Assembly: GCF_000718025.1 (NCBI RefSeq)
Contig: NZ_JODS01000006.1
Span: 208,161 to 272,160, forward strand
Reading direction: 5' to 3'
DNA length: 64,000 nt
Origin: Kitasatospora purpeofusca
GTDB taxonomy: Bacteria > Actinomycetota > Actinomycetes > Streptomycetales > Streptomycetaceae
A model generated the notes under the pieces. That model had not been told where the DNA came from and ran no database searches. It saw nothing but the letters and a program-made list of their open reading frames with translations. The position numbers and the translations under genes were made by a program. Below are positions 14,932 through 23,576 of this stretch, piece by piece. Numbering within the stretch: the first letter of the stretch is position 1; each line of letters begins with the position of its first letter.

Positions 14932-16438
14932 CGAGGTAGGCCTCCAGACCGTGCCGGCCACCCTCGCGGCCGTAGCCCGACTCCTTGTAGCCGCCGAACG
15001 GCGAGGTCGGGTCGAACTTGTTGAAGGTGTTGGCCCAGACCACACCGGCCCGGAGCCTGCTCGCCGTCCAGAGGATGCGCGAGCCCTTCTCCGTCCAGAT
15101 GCCGGCGGAGAGGCCGTACGGGGTGTTGTTGGCCTTCGCGACCGCCTCGTCGGGGGTGCGGAAGGTCAGCACCGACAGCACCGGGCCGAAGATCTCCTCC
15201 TGGGCGATCCGGTGGGCCTGGCTGACGCCGGTGAACAGCGTCGGCCGGAACCAGAAGCCGGTGCCCGGCAGCTCGCACGCGGGCGACCAGCGCTCGGCGC
15301 CCTCGGCCTCGCCGGCGTCGGTCAGCGCGGTGATCCGGGCCAGCTGCTCGGCGGAGTTGATCGCGCCGATGTCGGTGTTCTTGTCCAGCGGGTCGCCGAC
15401 CCGCAGGGTGCCCATCCGGCGCTTCAGCGCGTCCAGCAGCTCGTCCTGGACCGACTCCTGGACCAGCAGGCGCGAACCCGCGCAGCAGACGTGGCCCTGG
15501 TTGAAGAAGATGCCGTTGACGATGCCCTCGACGGCCTGGTCGATCGGCGCGTCGTCGAAGACGATGTTGGCGGCCTTGCCGCCCAGCTCCAGCGAGAGCT
15601 TCTTGCGGGTGCCGGCCACCTGCTTGGCGATCGCCCGGCCGACCGGGGTGGAGCCGGTGAACGCGACCTTGTTGACGTCCGGGTGCGCGGTGAGCGCCGC
15701 ACCCGTGCTGCCGTCACCGGTGACGATGTTGACGACGCCCTTCGGCAGACCCGCCTGGCGGCAGATCTCGGCGAAGCGCAGCGCGGTCAGCGGGGTGGTC
15801 TCGGCCGGCTTCAGCACGACCGTGTTGCCGGTGGCCAGCGCCGGGGCGATCTTCCACGCCAGCATCAGCAGCGGGAAGTTCCACGGGATGACCTGGCCGG
15901 CCACGCCCAGCGGCTTCGGGTTCGGGCCGTAGCCGGCGAAGTCCAGCTTGTCGGCCCAGCCCGCGTAGTAGAAGAAGTGGGCGGCGACCAGCGGCAGGTC
16001 GACGTCGCGGGTCTCGCGGATCGGCTTGCCGTTGTCGATCGACTCCAGCACGGCCAGCTCGCGGCTGCGCTCCTGGATGATCCGGGCGATCCGGAACAGG
16101 TACTTGGCGCGCTCGCTGCCCGGCAGCGCCGACCAGTCGGTGAAGGCGGCCCGGGCGGCGGCGACCGCGCGGTCCACGTCCTCGGCGGTGCCCCGGGCAA
16201 ACTCGGCGAGCACCTGCTCGGTGGCCGGGTTGACCGTCTTCAGCGCCTCGCTGCCGGAGGAGTCGACGAACTGGCCGCCGATGAAGTGGCCGTAGGAGCT
16301 GGCGATGTCGCCGGCCGCGGCGGGCGACTCGGGGGCCGGGGCGTAGCCGAAGAGGCCGCCCGCCGGCTTGCCGGCCGGCTCCGCCGGGGCCTGCGGCGCG
16401 GCCGCGGGCGCTTCGGTCTTCTTGGTGTTCTTGGCCAT
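14924..16438 (-). CDS. NAD-dependent aldehyde dehydrogenase (deoC operon)
   Basis: The 504-aa protein has an extra Ala/Pro-rich N-terminus of about 40 residues. The full ALDH core follows: IPWNFPLLM (about 184-192), cofactor motif FTGSTPVG (260-267), general-base Glu 284 in LELGGK, and catalytic Cys 318 in FFNQGHVCCAGS. It starts 5 bp after deoC. DeoC releases acetaldehyde and glyceraldehyde-3-phosphate, so oxidation of acetaldehyde to acetate is the likely job. The short homologue that overlaps its 3' end probably works with it. Confidence 0.9.
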   Translation of the reverse strand: MAKNTKKTEAPAAAPQAPAEPAGKPAGGLFGYAPAPESPAAAGDIASSYGHFIGGQFVDSSGSEALKTVNPATEQVLAEFARGTAEDVDRAVAAARAAFTDWSALPGSERAKYLFRIARIIQERSRELAVLESIDNGKPIRETRDVDLPLVAAHFFYYAGWADKLDFAGYGPNPKPLGVAGQVIPWNFPLLMLAWKIAPALATGNTVVLKPAETTPLTALRFAEICRQAGLPKGVVNIVTGDGSTGAALTAHPDVNKVAFTGSTPVGRAIAKQVAGTRKKLSLELGGKAANIVFDDAPIDQAVEGIVNGIFFNQGHVCCAGSRLLVQESVQDELLDALKRRMGTLRVGDPLDKNTDIGAINSAEQLARITALTDAGEAEGAERWSPACELPGTGFWFRPTLFTGVSQAHRIAQEEIFGPVLSVLTFRTPDEAVAKANNTPYGLSAGIWTEKGSRILWTASRLRAGVVWANTFNKFDPTSPFGGYKESGYGREGGRHGLEAYLDV

Positions 16439-16443
16439 GATTC

Positions 16444-17430
16444 TCAGTCCACCGTCACGTAGTCGGGACCGGAGTACCGTCCGGTGGTCAGCTTCTGACG
16501 CTGCATCAGCAGATCGTTGAGCAGGCTGGAGGCGCCGAAGCGGAACCAGTGCGGGCTCAGCCAGTCGTCGCCGAGGGTCTCGTTGACCATCACCAGGTAC
16601 TTCATCGCGTCCTTGGTGGTCTTGATCCCGCCGGCGGGCTTCACGCCGACCTGGACGCCGGTGGCCGCACGGAAGTCGCGGACCGCCTCCAGCATCAGCA
16701 GGGTGACCGGCGGGGTCGCGTTGACGGCGACCTTGCCGGTCGAGGTCTTGATGAAGTCGGCGCCGGCCAGCATCGCCAGCCAGGAGACGCGGCGCACGTT
16801 GTCGTACGTCTGCAGCTCGCCGGTCTCGAAGATCACCTTGAGGTGGGCGTAGCTGCCGTCGGGGCGGCGGCAGGCCTCCTTGACGGCGACGATCTCGTTG
16901 TACACGTCCAGGTAGCGGCCGGAGAGGAAGGCACCCCGGTCGATCACCATGTCGATCTCGTCGGCGCCGGCGGCGACCGCGTCCGCGGTGTCGGCCAGCT
17001 TGACCGGGAGCGCGGCGCGCCCGGCGGGGAAGGCGGTGGCGACGGAGGCGACCTGGATGTCGGTGCCCCGGAGCGCCGCCTTCGCGGTGGCGACCATGTC
17101 CGGGTAGACACAGATCGCCGCGACGCGGGGGGTGGTCGGGTCGGTGGGATCGGGGGTCCTGCCCTTGGTGCACAGAGCGCGCACCTTGCCGACCGTGTCC
17201 GCGCCTTCCAGCGTGGTCAGGTCGATCATCGAGATGGCCAGGTCGATGGCGTACGCCTTGGCCGTGGTCTTGATCGACCGGGTCCCGAGAGTGGCGGCGC
17301 GCGCCTCCAGGCCGACCTGGTCGACACCGGGCAGGCCGTGCAGGAAGCGACGGAGCGAGGCCTCGGACGCCGCGACGTCCTCGAGACCGCTGCCCGCGAC
17401 GCCGGGGGCATTGGCTGCAAGAGTGGACAT
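16444..17430 (-). CDS. deoC: Deoxyribose-phosphate aldolase
   Basis: The 328-aa protein from ATG 17430 is a class I aldolase. It has IDLTTLEG near 69-76, the Schiff-base Lys 228 in GADFIKTSTGK, and a second catalytic Lys in GVKPAGGIKT. It cleaves 2-deoxyribose-5-phosphate to glyceraldehyde-3-phosphate and acetaldehyde. It is somewhat longer than the E. coli enzyme (259 aa) because of N- and C-terminal extensions, as in other streptomycetes. It is the first gene of a three-gene operon with two aldehyde dehydrogenases. The palindrome CTACGCGCGTAG lies 20-31 bp upstream of the start. Confidence 0.92.
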   Translation of the reverse strand: MSTLAANAPGVAGSGLEDVAASEASLRRFLHGLPGVDQVGLEARAATLGTRSIKTTAKAYAIDLAISMIDLTTLEGADTVGKVRALCTKGRTPDPTDPTTPRVAAICVYPDMVATAKAALRGTDIQVASVATAFPAGRAALPVKLADTADAVAAGADEIDMVIDRGAFLSGRYLDVYNEIVAVKEACRRPDGSYAHLKVIFETGELQTYDNVRRVSWLAMLAGADFIKTSTGKVAVNATPPVTLLMLEAVRDFRAATGVQVGVKPAGGIKTTKDAMKYLVMVNETLGDDWLSPHWFRFGASSLLNDLLMQRQKLTTGRYSGPDYVTVD

Positions 17431-17449
17431 AGTCACCACACCAGCATAT

Positions 17450-17465
17450 CTACGCGCGTAGTCAA
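17450..17465 (-). promoter_or_regulatory. deoC promoter with CTACGCGCGTAG operator
   Basis: The 12-bp palindrome CTACGCGCGTAG (17450-17461) overlaps a -35-like TTGACT on the minus strand (17460-17465). A repressor bound here would block the promoter. The identical palindrome occurs once more, at 21291-21302 upstream of purine nucleoside phosphorylase. Confidence 0.7.
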
Positions 17466-17570
17466 TCGCCAGAGGCACCACGCATCGATGCCGGACCGAG
17501 ATCTCCGCGCCCCGGGAACCCCAACCGTCACCCCTGTGGATCGCGCGGGCCATGGGGCAGAATCGTCGAC

Positions 17571-18254
17571 ATGACCGAATCCCACGGCGAGCCCCGACCG
17601 GGCCCGGCCGGTTCCGATGGGGAGCCGGTGTACGCCGACCGCGTGTACCGCTCCGTTCCCGGCGTGATCTCCGGGGTGCTGTTGCTGGCCGTCGCGGCCT
17701 GGCTGATCGGGGACGCGGCCCTCAACGGCAGCGGCAAGACGCCGTGGGTGGCGCTGGCCGCCGTACCGGTGTTCGCCTTCCCGGTGATCGCCTACACCCT
17801 GCGCCCGGCCGTCCGGGCCGACGAGCGCCGCCTGGTCGTCCGCAACCCGCTGCGCACGATCACCGCGCCCTGGGCCGCCGTGGACGCGCTGCGCGCCGGG
17901 TACTCGGTCGAACTCCTCGCCGAGGGCAAGAAGTACCAGGTGTGGGCGGTGCCGGTGTCGCTGCGCCAGCGCAAGCGCGCCGCCCGGGCCCGCGAGCGCG
18001 GCGGGCAGGTGCACACCTCCCGGCTGGGCATGGTGTTCGGCGCGGCCGGTACGCCGTCCGGGGTCGGGGTCCAGGGCTCCTCGGACCCGAACCGGGCCTG
18101 GTCCGACCAGGTGGTCGGCGTCCTCCAGGACATGGCGGAGCGCAACGCCCCCCGTCCCGACGCGGCCGGGCCGGTCGTGGTCCGCTGGTGCTGGTGGATC
18201 ATCGCCCCCACCGTGGCCGGTCTGATCGCCCTGATCACCGTGATCGCGGTCTGA
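17571..18254 (+). CDS. PH-domain membrane protein
   Basis: The 227-aa protein has two hydrophobic helices near the N-terminus (VISGVLLLAVAAWLIG; WVALAAVPVFAFPVIAYTL). A bacterial PH-like domain follows at about 75-130 (VRADERRLVVRNPLRTITAPW, with LLAEGKKYQVWAVPV), then a basic linker (RQRKRAARARERG) and a C-terminal helix (WWIIAPTVAGLIALITVIAV). This layout is common in actinobacteria with no assigned function. It is read divergently from deoC across 141 bp. Confidence 0.75.
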   Translation: MTESHGEPRPGPAGSDGEPVYADRVYRSVPGVISGVLLLAVAAWLIGDAALNGSGKTPWVALAAVPVFAFPVIAYTLRPAVRADERRLVVRNPLRTITAPWAAVDALRAGYSVELLAEGKKYQVWAVPVSLRQRKRAARARERGGQVHTSRLGMVFGAAGTPSGVGVQGSSDPNRAWSDQVVGVLQDMAERNAPRPDAAGPVVVRWCWWIIAPTVAGLIALITVIAV

Positions 18255-18276
18255 CCCGCCCGCGTCCGCACGCACG

Positions 18277-18311
18277 CGGAGGGCCCGCCGGCACTGCCGG
18301 CGGGCCCTCCG
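18277..18311. terminator. Bidirectional terminator, perfect 16-bp stem
   Basis: CGGAGGGCCCGCCGGC, loop ACT, then the exact reverse complement. It lies between the convergent PH-domain gene and the mutase gene. Confidence 0.85.
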
Positions 18312-18326
18312 TCGTTCCCGGGGGTG

Positions 18327-20027
18327 TCAGTCGTCGATGCCGGCGGCGGCCGCGAGGTCCCGCTTGACGGTGGCGAGCAGCTCGGCGGCCCGGGTGCGGG
18401 CGTCCGCGAGGTGGGCGGCCGAGGCGACCGGGAGGACGACCTCCAGGTAGCACTTCAGCTTGGGCTCGGTGCCCGAGGGGCGGACCACGATCCGCGCCGA
18501 GCGGACGGCGTCGCCCGCCAGGTAGTAGCGCAGGCCGTCGGTCGGCGGCAGCTCGGCGGACCCGGCGGTGAGGTCGTCGGCGCGGGTCACGGCGAGCCCG
18601 GCCAGGGTCGTCGGCGGCCGCTCGCGCAGGGTGCGCATGGCGTCGGCGATGACCGAGAGGTCCTCGACCCGGACGGACAGCTGGTCGGTGGCGTGCAGGC
18701 CGTGCTCCAGCGCCAGGTCGTCCAGCAGGTCGGTCAGGGTGCGGTCGGAGCGCTTGAGGGTGGCGGCGAGCTCGGCGACCAGCAGGGCGGCGGTGATGCC
18801 GTCCTTGTCGCGCACGCCCTGCGGGTCGACGCAGTAGCCGAGCGCCTCCTCGTAGCCGTAGCGCAGGCCCCCGGCGCGGGAGATCCACTTGAAGCCGGTG
18901 AGGGTCTCGGCGTAGTCGAGCCCGGCGGCCTCGGCGATCCGGCCGAGCAGGGTGGAGGAGACGATGGTGGTGGCGAAGGTGCCGGCGGCCCGCTTGGAGA
19001 CCAGCGCGGCGCCCAGCAGCGCGCCGACCTCGTCACCGCGCAGCATCCGCCAGCCGTCCCCGCCCTCGGCCGGGACGGCCACCGCGCAGCGGTCGGCGTC
19101 CGGGTCGTTGGCGATGACGATGTCCGGGCCGGCCGCGGCGGCGGTGCGGAAGGCGAGGTCCATCGCCCCCGGCTCCTCCGGGTTGGGGAAGGCGACGGTC
19201 GGGAAGTCCGGGTCCGGCTCGGCCTGCTCGGCGACCACGGTGGGCGCCGGGAAGCCGGCCCGGTCCATGGCGGCGAGGAAGGTGTCGCGCCCGACGCCGT
19301 GCATCGGGGTGTAGACGATGTCGAGGTCCCGCGGGCTGTGCGGGTCGACGATCGACGCGGCGCGGTCGAGGTAGGCCTCGACGACGGACTCGTCCACCGT
19401 CTCCCAGCCGTCCGCGGCGAGCGGGACCTCGGTCAGGGAGCCGATCGCGTCGATCTCGGCGGCGATGCCCGCGTCCGCCGGCGGCACGATCTGCGAGCCG
19501 TCGCCCAGGTAGACCTTGTAGCCGTTGTCCTGCGGCGGGTTGTGGCTGGCGGTGACGGTCACACCGGCGGCGGCGCCGAGGTGGCGGACCGCGAAGGCGA
19601 GCACCGGGGTGGGCAGCGGGCGCGGGAACAGCAGCGCGCGCAGGCCGGCGCCGACCACCACGGCGGCGGTGTCGCGGGCGAAGTCGTAGGACTTGTGGCG
19701 GGCGTCGTAGCCGATCACGACCAGGTCGCCGAGGCCCTGCCGCTTGACGTAGGCGACCAGGCCGGCGGCGGCCCGGATCACCACGGCGCGGTTCATCCGC
19801 ATCGGCCCGGCGCCGAGCTCGCCGCGCAGGCCGGCGGTGCCGAACTGGAGGCGGTCGGCGAAGCGGTCGGCCAGCTCGGACCAGGCGAGCTTGGCGTTGG
19901 CGTCGGCGTCCGGGGTCTCGGCGTCGGCGAGCAGCGCGGCGAGCTCCTCGCGGGTCTGCGGGTCCGGGTCCTCGGCGAGCCAGGTGCGGGCCCGGGCGAG
20001 GAGGTCGGTGGTGGTTGCCTGCGTCAT
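18327..20027 (-). CDS. Phosphohexomutase/phosphopentomutase (alpha-D-phosphohexomutase family)
   Basis: The 566-aa protein shows all four family signatures: catalytic phospho-Ser in TASHNP (159-164), the Mg loop DPDADRC (about 305-312), the sugar-specificity segment near GFKWI, and the C-terminal phosphate-binding RPSGTEPKLKCYLEV. Members of this long branch (about 550-570 aa) are annotated phosphomannomutase, phosphoglucomutase or phosphopentomutase. The location between deoC and purine nucleoside phosphorylase makes conversion of (deoxy)ribose-1-phosphate to the 5-phosphate, feeding DeoC, the most sensible role here. That assignment is inference. Confidence 0.88.
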   Translation of the reverse strand: MTQATTTDLLARARTWLAEDPDPQTREELAALLADAETPDADANAKLAWSELADRFADRLQFGTAGLRGELGAGPMRMNRAVVIRAAAGLVAYVKRQGLGDLVVIGYDARHKSYDFARDTAAVVVGAGLRALLFPRPLPTPVLAFAVRHLGAAAGVTVTASHNPPQDNGYKVYLGDGSQIVPPADAGIAAEIDAIGSLTEVPLAADGWETVDESVVEAYLDRAASIVDPHSPRDLDIVYTPMHGVGRDTFLAAMDRAGFPAPTVVAEQAEPDPDFPTVAFPNPEEPGAMDLAFRTAAAAGPDIVIANDPDADRCAVAVPAEGGDGWRMLRGDEVGALLGAALVSKRAAGTFATTIVSSTLLGRIAEAAGLDYAETLTGFKWISRAGGLRYGYEEALGYCVDPQGVRDKDGITAALLVAELAATLKRSDRTLTDLLDDLALEHGLHATDQLSVRVEDLSVIADAMRTLRERPPTTLAGLAVTRADDLTAGSAELPPTDGLRYYLAGDAVRSARIVVRPSGTEPKLKCYLEVVLPVASAAHLADARTRAAELLATVKRDLAAAAGIDD

Positions 20028-20443
20028 GGCTGCAGCTCCATCGGGAAGTGCGTCGGTGGTCGGCCGGGAGGTTGCTCCGGACGGGCCGGACCGGGCCCAG
20101 CGGGTCGGGCGGGTCGGTCGGCGGCGGCCGGAGGGTGCCGCGGGGCGTCCTCGGACGGGGACGCCGGGCGCGGGACGGGACGTGGTGGCTCGGACGGGCG
20201 TACCGGCGGTGCGGGTTCCTGCGGGGTCGTGCGGGGCTCACGGGGTGGTGCGGGCCCGTCGGACGGGCGGTGCGGGGAGGTGCGGGACGAAACGTACGGC
20301 GCGCCGGCGGCGGGCCGCGGTGTCCGGCGCCCCCGGGCGGCGGCGTGTCGGGCCCGGGCACGCGGACGGGGCCCGCGGGCGGCTGTGATCACCGGATCAC
20401 GTCCGTCCGCGGGCCCCGTCGCTCATGCGCTGTCGCCCCGGCG
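20028..20443. other. Intergenic 416 bp, no gene seen
   Basis: The stretch is G/C-rich and low-complexity, with many CGG/GGT-type short repeats. Frames crossing it look like noise (Arg/Pro/Gly-rich). Apart from the hairpin at 20365-20420 and whatever promoter the mutase uses, I see nothing in it. Confidence 0.5.
20365..20420 (-). terminator. Long compound terminator of the purine nucleoside phosphorylase gene
   Basis: The outer stem is 18 bp (GACGGGGCCCGCGGGCGG with its complement, one G-U pair). Inside the loop is a second short stem GTGATC/GATCAC. It begins 24 bp after the phosphorylase stop codon. Confidence 0.75.
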
Positions 20444-21265
20444 TCAGATCCGCTCGAGGACCTTGGCCAGCAGCGCGCCCATCCGCTCGGCGGAGGCCTT
20501 GCCGGCCTCCAGCACCTCGGCGTGGTTGAGCGGCTCGCCGGTCATGCCGGCGGCCAGGTTGGTGACCAGGGAGATGCCCAGCACCTCGGCGCCGGCCTCG
20601 CGGGCCGCGATGGCCTCCAGCGTGGTGGACATGCCGACCAGCTCGCCGCCGATCACCCGGGCCATGTTGACCTCGGCCGGGGTCTCGTAGTGCGGGCCGC
20701 GGAACTGGACGTAGACGGCCTCGTCCAGGGTCGGGTCCACCTCGCGGCAGAGCTCGCGCAGCCGCTTGGAGTAGAGGTCGGTGAGGTCGACGAAGTTGGC
20801 GCCGACGATCGGCGAGTCCGCCGTCAGGTTGATGTGGTCGCTGATCAGGACCGGCTGGCCGGGGACCCAGGTCGGGCGCAGACCGCCGCAGCCGTTGGTC
20901 AGCACGATGGTCCCGCAGCCGGCCGCGGCGGCGGTGCGCACGCCGTGGACGACGGTGGCGACCCCGTGGCCCTCGTAGTAGTGGTTGCGGCCCAGGAAGA
21001 TCAGGGCCCGCTTCTCACCGATCCGCACCGAGCGGATCGTGCCGGCGTGACCGGCCACGGCGGGGGCGGGGAAGCCCGGGAGGTCGGTGACCGGGAACTC
21101 CGCCACGGTCTCGCCGAGGGCGTCGGCGGCCGGCACCCAGCCGGAGCCCATCACCAGGGCGACGTCGTGGCGCTCGGCACCGGTCAGCTCGCGCAGGCGC
21201 TCGGCGGCGGCCTGGGCGGCGGCGTAGGGGTCGGCGGAGACGACCGACTGAGGAGATGCGTTCAC
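20444..21265 (-). CDS. Purine nucleoside phosphorylase
   Basis: The 273-aa protein from GTG 21265 belongs to the trimeric PNP family: LVMGSGW (phosphate loop), GRNHYYEGH, TNGCGGL, the base-site segment FRGPHYETPAE (about 177-187) with VGMSTTLEAIAA, and VTNLAAGM. It phosphorolyses purine (deoxy)nucleosides to base and (deoxy)ribose-1-phosphate. Together with the adjacent mutase and DeoC it makes a complete deoxyribose degradation route. The -10-like TATCCT ends only 7 nt before the GTG, so the transcript may be leaderless. The deoC-type palindrome covers the -35 position. Confidence 0.9.
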   Translation of the reverse strand: MNASPQSVVSADPYAAAQAAAERLRELTGAERHDVALVMGSGWVPAADALGETVAEFPVTDLPGFPAPAVAGHAGTIRSVRIGEKRALIFLGRNHYYEGHGVATVVHGVRTAAAAGCGTIVLTNGCGGLRPTWVPGQPVLISDHINLTADSPIVGANFVDLTDLYSKRLRELCREVDPTLDEAVYVQFRGPHYETPAEVNMARVIGGELVGMSTTLEAIAAREAGAEVLGISLVTNLAAGMTGEPLNHAEVLEAGKASAERMGALLAKVLERI

Positions 21266-21272
21266 ACGTCCG

Positions 21273-21302
21273 AGGATAGACGGGAAATGGCTACGCGCGT
21301 AG
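21273..21302 (-). promoter_or_regulatory. PNP promoter and operator CTACGCGCGTAG
   Basis: The palindrome CTACGCGCGTAG at 21291-21302 is identical to that at deoC. On the minus strand a TATCCT -10-like element (21273-21278) follows with 17 bp to a -35 position inside the palindrome. There is no ribosome site between the -10 and the GTG 7 nt downstream. Confidence 0.65.
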
Positions 21303-21405
21303 AAAATCCTGGTACGACGTGCCGGATCGTTACCCGGATGGCGTGAACGTACAGCTCCGGGGCGGCCGAACCGCGCCGCGACCCGGAGCATTCTCCAAAG
21401 AGGTC

Positions 21406-21843
21406 TCAGCAGGGACGGCGGCGCAGGTCCAGCACGTAGTCGTCGGGGGCGCCGGCGCTCTCCGCCGCGTCCGCGATCAGGCCCAGGTAGCGGGCCGCCG
21501 GCAGGCCGCCCTCGTAGTCGTTGAGCACGTACGTCCAGACCGGCACGTCGCCGTCCAGGGTCTGCGCCCGGAGCCGGGTCTTGCGGTAGATCCCGAGCTG
21601 GACGCCCTCCCAGCGGTCCAGCCCCTCCTCGTCCATCGGCGACACGTCGTACAGCGAGACGAAGACCTGGTCCTTCTCGTCCTCCACCACGGTGGCCAGC
21701 GAGCCCTCCCAGCCGAGGTGCTCGCCGCCGAAGGTCAGCCGCCAGCCGGACAGCCAGCCCGTGCCGCGCAGTGGCGAGTGCGGGGCGCGGCGGGTCATCT
21801 GCCGGGCATCGAGGTTGGTGGCATACGCGGCGTAAAGGGGCAT
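21406..21843 (-). CDS. Gamma-glutamylcyclotransferase-like protein
   Basis: The 145-aa product has the GGCT/AIG2 fold features: an opening YAAYATNLD, then GWRLTFGG and LATVVEDEKDQVFVSLYDV, and an acidic residue in the position of the catalytic Glu (MDEEGLDRWEG). It may act on gamma-glutamyl amines or peptides or be a regulatory member. It is divergent from lpdA, with 78 bp between starts. No closer function can be set. Confidence 0.78.
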   Translation of the reverse strand: MPLYAAYATNLDARQMTRRAPHSPLRGTGWLSGWRLTFGGEHLGWEGSLATVVEDEKDQVFVSLYDVSPMDEEGLDRWEGVQLGIYRKTRLRAQTLDGDVPVWTYVLNDYEGGLPAARYLGLIADAAESAGAPDDYVLDLRRRPC

Positions 21844-21921
21844 GGGGCGAAGCCTACGTTCACCGGCCGATCCGACAGAAGCCCCGACCCCGGCGTGGCA
21901 GTGCTCCCGGCGTGCGGGACA

Positions 21922-23376
21922 ATGGGTGACGTGACTCGGATCGTGATCATCGGTGGCGGACCAGGCGGCTACGAGGCGGCGCTCGTCGCGGCCCAGCTCG
22001 GCGCGGAGGTGACCGTCGTCGACCGCGACGGTCTGGGCGGATCGGCGGTGCTCACGGACTGCGTGCCGTCGAAGACGCTGATCGCGACGGCGGAGGTGAT
22101 GACGACCTTCGACAGCTCGTACGAGGAGCTGGGCATCATCGTCGCCGACGACACCCCGCACATCGACAGCCCGGCCCGGGTCGTCGGTGTCGACCTCGGC
22201 AAGGTCAACCGCCGGGTGAAGCGCCTCGCCATCGCGCAGTCCCACGACATCACCCAGTCCGTCACCCGGGCCGGCGTCACCGTGCTGCGCGGCCGCGGCC
22301 GGCTGGGCGCCGGCGGGCAGGCCGTGGACGGCTCCCGCGAGGTGCTGGTCGACGCCCCCGACGGCAGCGTGCAGTCCCTGCGCGCCGACGCGGTGCTGAT
22401 CGCCACCGGCGCCCACCCCCGCGAGCTCCCCGACGCCCAGCCGGACGGCGAGCGGATCCTGACCTGGACCCAGGTGTACGACCTGGACGAGCTGCCCCGC
22501 GAGCTGATCGTCGTCGGCTCCGGCGTCACCGGCGCCGAGTTCGCCGGCGCCTACCAGGCGCTCGGCTCCAGGGTCACCCTGGTCTCCTCGCGCGACCGGG
22601 TGCTGCCGGGCGAGGACCCGGACGCCGCCGAGGTGCTGGAGGAGGTCTTCCGCCGCCGCGGCATGAACGTGATGAGCCGCTCCCGCGCCGAGACGGTCAA
22701 GCGCATCGGTGACACGGTCGAGGTCACCCTCTCCGACGGCACCGTGATCGAGGGCACCCACTGCCTGATGGCGGTCGGCTCGATCCCCAACACCGCGGAG
22801 ATGGGCCTGGAGGAGGCCGGGGTCAAGCTCAACGACTGGGGCCAGATCCAGGTCGACCGGGTGTCGCGCACCTCCGCGCCCGGCGTCTACGCGGCCGGCG
22901 ACTGCACCGGCGTCTTCATGCTCGCCTCGGTCGCCGCCATGCAGGGCCGGATCGCGATGTACCACGCGCTCGGCGACGCGGTGCAGCCGCTGAACCTCAA
23001 GACCGTCGCCTCCAACGTCTTCACCGACCCCGAGATCGCCACCGTCGGCTACACCGCGGCCGACGTGAAGTGCGGCAAGATGGACGCGGTCGAGGTCAAG
23101 CTCCCGCTGCGCGGCAACCCGCGCGCCAAGATGCAGGGCATCCGGGACGGCTTCGTGAAGCTCTTCTGCCGCCCCGGCACCGGCATCGTGGTCGGCGGCG
23201 TGGTCGTCGCCCCGCGGGCCAGTGAACTGATCCACCCGATCGCGCTCGCGGTGGACGCCAATCTGACGGTCGAACAGGTGGCCAGCGCCTTCACCGTCTA
23301 CCCGTCGGTCTCCGGCTCCACCGCCGAGGCCGCCCGCCAGCTCCACATCCGCAAGCGGGACGCGGGCGAATCCTGA
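21922..23376 (+). CDS. lpdA: NAD(P)H-quinone dehydrogenase / LpdA-type flavoprotein
   Basis: The 484-aa protein (GTG at 21931 is an alternative start) has the pyridine-nucleotide disulfide reductase fold: FAD motif GGGPGG, NAD motif VVGSGVTGAEFA, YAAGDCTG near 325 and a C-terminal dimerisation domain. In place of the redox pair C-x4-C it reads GGSAVLTDCVPSK, keeping only the second Cys. It lacks the HPT-x-E active-site ending; the C-terminus reads VYPSVSGSTAEAA. These changes match LpdA of Mycobacterium (Rv3303c type), which is a quinone reductase rather than a lipoamide dehydrogenase. Confidence 0.85.
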   Translation: MGDVTRIVIIGGGPGGYEAALVAAQLGAEVTVVDRDGLGGSAVLTDCVPSKTLIATAEVMTTFDSSYEELGIIVADDTPHIDSPARVVGVDLGKVNRRVKRLAIAQSHDITQSVTRAGVTVLRGRGRLGAGGQAVDGSREVLVDAPDGSVQSLRADAVLIATGAHPRELPDAQPDGERILTWTQVYDLDELPRELIVVGSGVTGAEFAGAYQALGSRVTLVSSRDRVLPGEDPDAAEVLEEVFRRRGMNVMSRSRAETVKRIGDTVEVTLSDGTVIEGTHCLMAVGSIPNTAEMGLEEAGVKLNDWGQIQVDRVSRTSAPGVYAAGDCTGVFMLASVAAMQGRIAMYHALGDAVQPLNLKTVASNVFTDPEIATVGYTAADVKCGKMDAVEVKLPLRGNPRAKMQGIRDGFVKLFCRPGTGIVVGGVVVAPRASELIHPIALAVDANLTVEQVASAFTVYPSVSGSTAEAARQLHIRKRDAGES

Positions 23377-23394
23377 GCCTCCGGTAGCGAGTTG

Positions 23395-23422
23395 AGGGCG
23401 GTCGCCGTTCGGCGGCCGCCCT
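23395..23422 (+). terminator. lpdA terminator
   Basis: A 12-bp stem with one G-U pair (AGGGCGGTCGCC / GGCGGCCGCCCT) and a GTTC loop begins 18 bp after the lpdA stop. Confidence 0.7.
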
Positions 23423-23576
23423 TCGCGCGTCCGGGGGTGTCACCCGGACGGCGGGCGCAGCCCCGGCGTACCGGCGGCGCGAATTGTACGGTCACGCGCC
23501 GCTCGGGCGTGAGCAATTCCCGCTACTAGCAGCAAACGCCTGAAAGCAGACGGTCACGCAGGTTACCGTCGGTTCT

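Noticed and set aside
21406..23346. 646-codon minus-strand frame opposite lpdA
   Set aside because: Only the last 145 codons, outside lpdA, form a real gene (cyclotransferase-like). The rest mirrors lpdA.
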